From contig NZ_LMIR01000001.1 in assembly GCF_001429165.1 (NCBI RefSeq), positions 989,715 to 1,053,714 of the forward strand: a stretch of DNA of 64,000 nt, in the 5' to 3' direction. The notes beneath the pieces are model-generated. The model saw nothing but the letters and a program-made list of their open reading frames with translations, made no database searches and was not told where the DNA came from. The position numbers and the translations under genes are program-made. Numbering within the stretch: the stretch's first letter is position 1; every line of letters begins with the position of its first letter. Origin of the DNA: Agromyces sp. Root81 (GTDB lineage Bacteria; Actinomycetota; Actinomycetes; Actinomycetales; Microbacteriaceae). Shown here piece after piece: positions 59,942-64,000 of the stretch.

Positions 59942-60865
59942 GTGGAGGTCTGCATCTTCACCGAGCCGCAGCAGGGCGCCAGCTACGCCGATCAGCTCGC
60001 ACACGCGAGCACAGCCGAGCGGCTCGGCTTCGACGGATGGTTCCGCTCGGACCACTACCTGGCCATGGACGGCGCCGACCCCATGCCCGGCCCGACCGAT
60101 GCGTGGACGACGCTCGCGGGACTCGCCCGGGAGACCGCGCGCATCCGGCTCGGCACGCTCGTCTCCTCTGCGACGTTCCGACACCCCTCGGTGCTCGCCA
60201 TCCAGGTCGCACAGGTCGACGACATGTCGGGCGGCCGGGTCGAGCTCGGCCTCGGCACCGGTTGGTTCGCCGAGGAGCACGAGGCCTACGGCATCCCCTT
60301 CCCGGCCAAGCGCTTCGGCCTGCTCGAGGAGCAGCTCGAGGTCGTCACCGGCCTGTGGTCGACGCCCGTCGGCGAGCACTACGACTTCACCGGCGAGCAC
60401 TACCGGCTCGTGCACTCGCCGGCGCTGCCGAAGCCCGCACAGGCCCGCGTGCCGATCATCGTCGGCGGGTCGGGCCCGAAGCGCACCCCGGCGATCGCCG
60501 CGCGGTTCGCGAGCGAGTTCAACATCGGGTTCCGTGACGAGACGGTGGTCGCCGAGACGTTCGCCCGAGTCCGGCAGGCCTGCGAGGACATCGACCGCGA
60601 CCCCGACTCCATCCGCATGAGCGTCGCACTGCCCACGGTCGTCGCGACCTCCGACGCCGACTACGCGAGACGCCTCGCAGCCATCGACGAGGACCCGGCC
60701 ACCTTCGCCGACGTCAACATCGCCGGAGTCCCAGCAGCGGCGGTCGAGAAGATCCTGCGACTGCGCGACCTCGGCACCGACCGCGTCTACCTCCAACTCG
60801 TCGATGTGCGCGATCTGGAGCATCTCGTGCTCATCGGCGCAGAGGTGCTGCCTGCCTTGCGCTGA
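59942..60865 (+). CDS. LLM-class (luciferase-like) flavin-dependent oxidoreductase
   Basis: A 307-residue TIM-barrel flavin enzyme of the luciferase-like superfamily, likely using coenzyme F420. The AERLGFDGWFRSDHY element near residue 25, RIRLGTLVSSATFRHPSVLA, VDDMSGGRVELGLGTGWFAEEHEAYGI-type flavin region (about 95-120) and VPIIVGGSGPKRTPAIAARFASEFN-type end are characteristic of F420-dependent members. The physiological substrate is unknown. GTG at 59942 is 9 bases after the phosphatase stop, and the protein begins directly with the first barrel strand, so this start is sound. Confidence 0.88.
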   Translation: MEVCIFTEPQQGASYADQLAHASTAERLGFDGWFRSDHYLAMDGADPMPGPTDAWTTLAGLARETARIRLGTLVSSATFRHPSVLAIQVAQVDDMSGGRVELGLGTGWFAEEHEAYGIPFPAKRFGLLEEQLEVVTGLWSTPVGEHYDFTGEHYRLVHSPALPKPAQARVPIIVGGSGPKRTPAIAARFASEFNIGFRDETVVAETFARVRQACEDIDRDPDSIRMSVALPTVVATSDADYARRLAAIDEDPATFADVNIAGVPAAAVEKILRLRDLGTDRVYLQLVDVRDLEHLVLIGAEVLPALR

Positions 60866-60990
60866 CGCGTGTAACACGTCGGACGCTCCCGATAGGCTGA
60901 CCTCGAAATCAACCGGATAGGGCGGGGGCGCCGGTTGATCGACGCGCCCTCGCGGACATCCTTCACCCGAATCGAGAGGCCCTACCCACT

Positions 60991-61515
60991 TTGAATACCA
61001 CCATGCGTCGCACAATGACGCGCGCACTTGTTTCCCTCGCCGCGGTCGCGGTCGCGATCCCGCTCGCCGGATGCAGCATCGTCAGCGACCTCGTCGGCGG
61101 CCCCGCCTCGCAGCCCGAGCGCGACGAGACCACCCAGGAGATCATCGAGGAGGGTGACGCCGACGTCTTCGCCCTCAAGGTCGGCGACTGCATGAACGAG
61201 GTCACCGAGGAGCTCGTCTCCGAGGTGCCCGTCGTGCCGTGCGACCAGCCGCACGACGAGGAGATCTACTTCGACCTCACTCTCGAGGGCGACACCTACC
61301 CCGGTGACGACGTCATCCAGACGCAGGCCGACGAGGCCTGCCTCGCGCAGTTCGAGCCGTTCGTCGGCCTCGCCTACGACTCGTCGGCGCTGGGCATGTA
61401 CGCGTACCGCCCCTCGGAGGACAGCTGGGACCAGATGGGCGACCGCGTGGTCTCCTGCGTGATCTACGACCCGGCCGGCCAGGTCACCGGCACGCTCGCG
61501 GGCGCGGCTCGCTGA
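60991..61515 (+). CDS. Septum-formation-family lipoprotein
   Basis: A 174-residue secreted lipoprotein. A basic n-region (MRRTMTR) and hydrophobic core end at the lipobox LAGC (Cys28 counted from the TTG). The mature protein starts acidic (RDETTQEIIEEGD) and then has the Septum_form-like pattern VGDCMNEV, VPCDQPHDEEIYFDL, EACLAQFEPFVGLAY and RVVSCVIYD, with four cysteines able to form two disulfides. The function of the family is not established. GAGAGG lies 11 bases before the TTG at 60991; the ATG at 61003 would also give a complete signal peptide. Confidence 0.85.
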   Translation: MNTTMRRTMTRALVSLAAVAVAIPLAGCSIVSDLVGGPASQPERDETTQEIIEEGDADVFALKVGDCMNEVTEELVSEVPVVPCDQPHDEEIYFDLTLEGDTYPGDDVIQTQADEACLAQFEPFVGLAYDSSALGMYAYRPSEDSWDQMGDRVVSCVIYDPAGQVTGTLAGAAR

Positions 61516-61522
61516 TCGACGG

Positions 61523-61559
61523 ATGCCGCGTGGCGCGCCTCGGCTGCGCCACGCGGCAT
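61523..61559. terminator. Bidirectional terminator
   Basis: A 14-bp stem (61523-61536 with 61546-61559) with a 9-base loop between the convergent lipoprotein and EamA genes. Confidence 0.75.
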
Positions 61560-61561
61560 TC

Positions 61562-62497
61562 TCATGCCTGCGCCGTCCGCTCGCGGGGCCGACGACGGCT
61601 CCACGCCACACCGGCCAGGCAGAGCGCTCCGCCCACCAGGCCGAGCACGGTCGGCAGCTCGCCGAGCAGCAGCCACGAGAGCACGACCACGATCGCCGGC
61701 ACTGCGAGCGTCGCCGACGCCGTGGCCCCGGCTGAGCTGCGCTTGAGCACGTAGGCCCAGAGCAGGAACGCCACGGCCGACGGCCCCACACCGAGGTAGA
61801 TCACCGCGAGCACGGCCGGCGCCGGGGCATCCGCGATCTCGACGACGGTCTGCGGCAGGAACGACAGCAGCACCAGTGCGCCGACGAGGCAGCCGATCCA
61901 GGTCGCGCTCAGGGCATCCGCCGAGCGCAGCGCGACCTTCTGCACGAGCACTCCCGAGGCGTAGAGCATCGCGGCGAGGATGCCGAGCACGATTCCGATC
62001 GGCTCGCTGTCCGCCCCGATCCCGCCGGTCGCGATGATCACCACGCCCGCGAACGCGATCCCGATGCCGACCATGAGCGGCCTCGGGAAGCCCTCCTTCA
62101 GCAGGACTCCGGCCGCGAGCGCCACCAGCAGCGGCGCGATGTTCACGAGCATCGCGACGGTTCCGGCGTCGAGGTGGCGTTCCGCCATGTTCAGCACGAG
62201 CGTGTAGCCGGCGAACCAGAGCACGCCGTAGATCGCGATGAGCACGAGGGCGCGCGGGCGGGGCAGCGGCGGTCGCCGCCAGACGGCGATGGCCACGAGC
62301 ACCAGGGCGCCGACGAGCTGCCGGCCGAGCGCGAGCGGGCCCGGCGAGATCGCGTCTCCGACCGCCCGGATCGCGATGAACGCCGAGGCCCACAGCACGA
62401 GCACCACGATCATCGCGGCGAGTACCTTCCAACCGATCGGATCCGGCGCCGTCGCGGCACTCGTCGGGCCGGGCACGGTGGTGGGAGTCAGTCGCAT
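61562..62497 (-). CDS. EamA/DMT-family exporter
   Basis: A 311-residue protein with ten hydrophobic segments in two EamA repeats (about residues 25-155 and 165-300). Typical drug/metabolite transporter elements are ASAFIAIRAVG in the first helix, ALGRQLVGALVLV, and the second-repeat LSWLLLGELPT. Such proteins export amino acids or other small metabolites. A LysR gene is divergent and probably controls it. The ATG at 62497 may be leaderless (CAGTCT ends 6 bases upstream). Confidence 0.9.
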   Translation of the reverse strand: MRLTPTTVPGPTSAATAPDPIGWKVLAAMIVVLVLWASAFIAIRAVGDAISPGPLALGRQLVGALVLVAIAVWRRPPLPRPRALVLIAIYGVLWFAGYTLVLNMAERHLDAGTVAMLVNIAPLLVALAAGVLLKEGFPRPLMVGIGIAFAGVVIIATGGIGADSEPIGIVLGILAAMLYASGVLVQKVALRSADALSATWIGCLVGALVLLSFLPQTVVEIADAPAPAVLAVIYLGVGPSAVAFLLWAYVLKRSSAGATASATLAVPAIVVVLSWLLLGELPTVLGLVGGALCLAGVAWSRRRPRERTAQA

Positions 62498-62535
62498 GCG
62501 TCCAGACTGCTTGACGCAATCACGGCAGTACAAGC

Positions 62536-62573
62536 GAACGATCCTTCCGATTCGTTCAGCATCACTGTACGAT
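62536..62573. promoter_or_regulatory. Operator-like inverted repeat and leaderless lysR promoter
   Basis: GAACGA-N10-TCGTTC (62536-62557) lies between the divergent EamA and lysR genes. TACGAT (62568-62573) ends 7 bases before the lysR ATG and would give a leaderless transcript. Confidence 0.5.
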
Positions 62574-62580
62574 CCGGAAC

Positions 62581-63492
62581 ATGGTGGATCCGCATCGACT
62601 CCGGGTGTTCCGCGCCGTCGTGCAGACCGGCTCGATCAACCGTGCGGCCGCACGACTCGGCTACACGCCGTCCGCCGTGAGCCAGCACGTCAGCACGCTC
62701 CAACGCGAGACCGGACTGACCCTCATCGAGAAGCGCGGTCGCGGCATCGTGCCGACCGCCGCGGGCCTCGCCGTCGCCGATCGTGCCGCGCGGGTACTCG
62801 ACCAGCTCGCCGACTTCGACTCGCTGGCCGACGATCTCCGCTCGGGTCGCAGCGGCACCCTTCGCATCAGCTGCTTCTCCTCCTCGAACCGGGCGTGGAT
62901 GCCCGCGATCGCCGCGACGATGCTGGACGAGTTCCCAGACCTCCGGCTCGAACTCTCGCTCGTCGAGCGGCACGGGCAACTCACCGGCGAACCCGATGTC
63001 GAACTCTACGTCGCCGAGTCGGTGCGCGGCGATCGCGACCCCGCCGTCGCCGACGGCGTCGCAGACGGGTACGACATCGAGCCGCTCCGCACCGAAGGAT
63101 ACGTCGTCGTCGTCCCGCGGGGACATCCGCTCGCCCGACGGCGGTCGGTGACCCTGCTCGAGCTCGCCGATGAACCATGGATCGACAACGACGACGCCCG
63201 CGGACCCTGCCGGGAGATCGTCCTGGCAGCTTGCGCAGCTCGTGGATTCGCCCCGAGGTTCCGCCTGGAGGCCCCCGATTACGCGACCGGCTTCGACTAC
63301 GTCGCCGCCGGCGTCGGCGTCACGGTGCTGCCGCGACTCGGAGCCATCCGCCTCCCCGACGGGGTCGCGATGGTCGCCGTCGACGACGTCGACGTGAAGC
63401 GGCGCATCATGCTGCGCGTGAAGCGGTCGATGCGCACGCATCCCGCCGTGCAGCGGATGACGGAACTTCTGCGCGTCGCCGCTCGCGCCTGA
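62581..63492 (+). CDS. LysR-family regulator
   Basis: A 303-residue LysR-type regulator. The helix-turn-helix is GSINRAAARLGYTPSAVSQHV (residues ~18-38). The effector domain begins near residue 88 (GTLRISCFSSSNRAWMPA). A C-terminal MTELLRVAARA helix closes the protein. It is divergent from the EamA exporter gene and has an inverted repeat in the shared region, so control of the exporter is likely. Confidence 0.93.
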   Translation: MVDPHRLRVFRAVVQTGSINRAAARLGYTPSAVSQHVSTLQRETGLTLIEKRGRGIVPTAAGLAVADRAARVLDQLADFDSLADDLRSGRSGTLRISCFSSSNRAWMPAIAATMLDEFPDLRLELSLVERHGQLTGEPDVELYVAESVRGDRDPAVADGVADGYDIEPLRTEGYVVVVPRGHPLARRRSVTLLELADEPWIDNDDARGPCREIVLAACAARGFAPRFRLEAPDYATGFDYVAAGVGVTVLPRLGAIRLPDGVAMVAVDDVDVKRRIMLRVKRSMRTHPAVQRMTELLRVAARA

Positions 63493-63566
63493 CGGCTTCA
63501 GCCTGCCGACCGGCGCGACCGGCACCCGCGAACCGGCGCCGCTCGGCGACCCGTTCGAAGAATTTC

Positions 63567-63635
63567 ACTACTTGGTGTTGCTATCTACCGGTACTTGTGC
63601 TTACTATGTACCGGTAGTCAACAACACCGAGTAGT
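63567..63635 (+). promoter_or_regulatory. 69-bp dyad operator and promoter of padR
   Basis: A symmetrical array: ACTACTTGGTGTTG, 4 bases, CTACCGGTAC, 13 bases, GTACCGGTAG, 4 bases, CAACACCGAGTAGT. The inner arms pair perfectly (10/10), the outer arms at 13 of 14. A promoter sits inside: TTGCTA (63578-63583), 18 bases, TACTAT (63602-63607). The -10 lies in the central spacer between the two inner arms, so a repressor bound to both would occlude it. GAGGAGGGGG follows as the ribosome binding site. Confidence 0.8.
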
Positions 63636-63652
63636 AGAGAGGAGGGGGTTCC

Positions 63653-64000
63653 ATGGGCAAGCAGATGACCGAGATGCTCAAGGGCACGCTCGAAGGCATC
63701 GTCCTCGCGATCCTGGCCGTGCGTCCGGCCTACGGGTACGAGATCACGGCCCGGCTGCGCGACGAGGGCTTCTCCGAGATCGCAGAGGGCACCGTCTACG
63801 CCCTGCTGGTCAGGATCGAGCAGCGCGGCCTCGTCGACGTCGAGAAGGTTCCGTCGGAGAAGGGCCCGCCGCGCAAGGTCTACACGCTGAACGCATCGGG
63901 CGGCGCGTACCTGGCGGAGTTCTGGGGGACGTGGAGCTTCCTCGCAGAACGGATCGACCAGCTCCACCACCGCATCGAACGCACGAACGAAGAAGGAGAG
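63653..64000 (+). CDS. PadR-family regulator, C-terminus cut by window edge
   Basis: 116 codons are visible and the frame is open at the edge. The PadR winged helix reads MLKGTLEGIVLAILAVRPAYGYEI, followed by the AEGTVYALLVRIEQRGLV recognition region and the KGPPRKVYTLNASG wing (residues ~60-85). A C-terminal helical dimerisation segment has begun. The strong ribosome binding site and upstream dyad operator point to autoregulation. PadR genes often precede an exporter or membrane protein, which would lie beyond the window. Confidence 0.92.
   Translation, partial: MGKQMTEMLKGTLEGIVLAILAVRPAYGYEITARLRDEGFSEIAEGTVYALLVRIEQRGLVDVEKVPSEKGPPRKVYTLNASGGAYLAEFWGTWSFLAERIDQLHHRIERTNEEGE

Overview
The window is about 70% GC, gene-dense actinobacterial chromosome, most likely from the family Microbacteriaceae (an Agromyces-like organism is plausible, but this is inference from composition, gene content and gene order). 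GTG and TTG starts, 4-bp ATGA/GTGA gene overlaps and leaderless promoters (an extended -10 ending 6-7 bases before the start codon) recur. No rRNA, CRISPR array, insertion sequence, integrase or replication origin was seen. Three tRNA genes are present: Glu(CTC), Gln(CTG) and Lys(CTT).

Layout. 1-3.2 kb: an FHA protein (cut by the window edge) overlapping a PP2C phosphatase, then an MFS transporter. 3.3-5.5 kb: a TerC-family protein behind a probable yybP-ykoY manganese riboswitch, a UPF0114 protein and tRNA-Glu. 5.6-14.1 kb: diacylglycerol kinase-like protein, MBL hydrolase, serine hydrolase, a giant xxxLxxG heptad-repeat surface protein, a class A penicillin-binding protein, a 63-residue membrane protein between two diverged 84-bp direct repeats, and an internally deleted phosphotransferase remnant. 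14.1-15.9 kb: tRNA-Gln and gltX. 15.9-23.6 kb: an accessory block with a LysR/class V aminotransferase pair, a three-component cytochrome P450 system with its own LysR, and an MHS-type transporter.

23.6-42.1 kb is mostly core amino-acid metabolism on the minus strand: FAH-family hydrolase, ilvE, leuB, serA, ilvC, ilvN, ilvB and ilvD, plus a drug-exporter/TetR pair, cutC with a set of unknown membrane proteins, and a fused trehalose-6-phosphate synthase/phosphatase. Together ilvBN, ilvC, ilvD, ilvE and leuB cover valine/isoleucine synthesis and one step of leucine synthesis.

42.2-47.7 kb: a TetR-MMPL-YhgE operon in which the MMPL protein carries a degenerate ABC-ATPase-like tail. 48.7-53.1 kb: a translationally coupled operon bioY - compact acyl-CoA ligase - thiolase - bioM - bioN, i.e. 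an ECF biotin transporter with two CoA-chemistry enzymes embedded in it. 53.1-58.6 kb: a MurG paralogue divergent from a coupled alanine racemase - D-Ala-D-X ligase - (acyltransferase-3/CapA fusion) operon, which looks like a separate envelope-building or glycopeptide-insensitivity module. These two clusters are the best candidates for undescribed biology. 58.8-64 kb: tRNA-Lys, a HisN-like phosphatase, an LLM flavin oxidoreductase, a septum-formation-type lipoprotein, an EamA exporter with a divergent LysR, and a PadR regulator (cut by the window edge) behind a 69-bp dyad operator.
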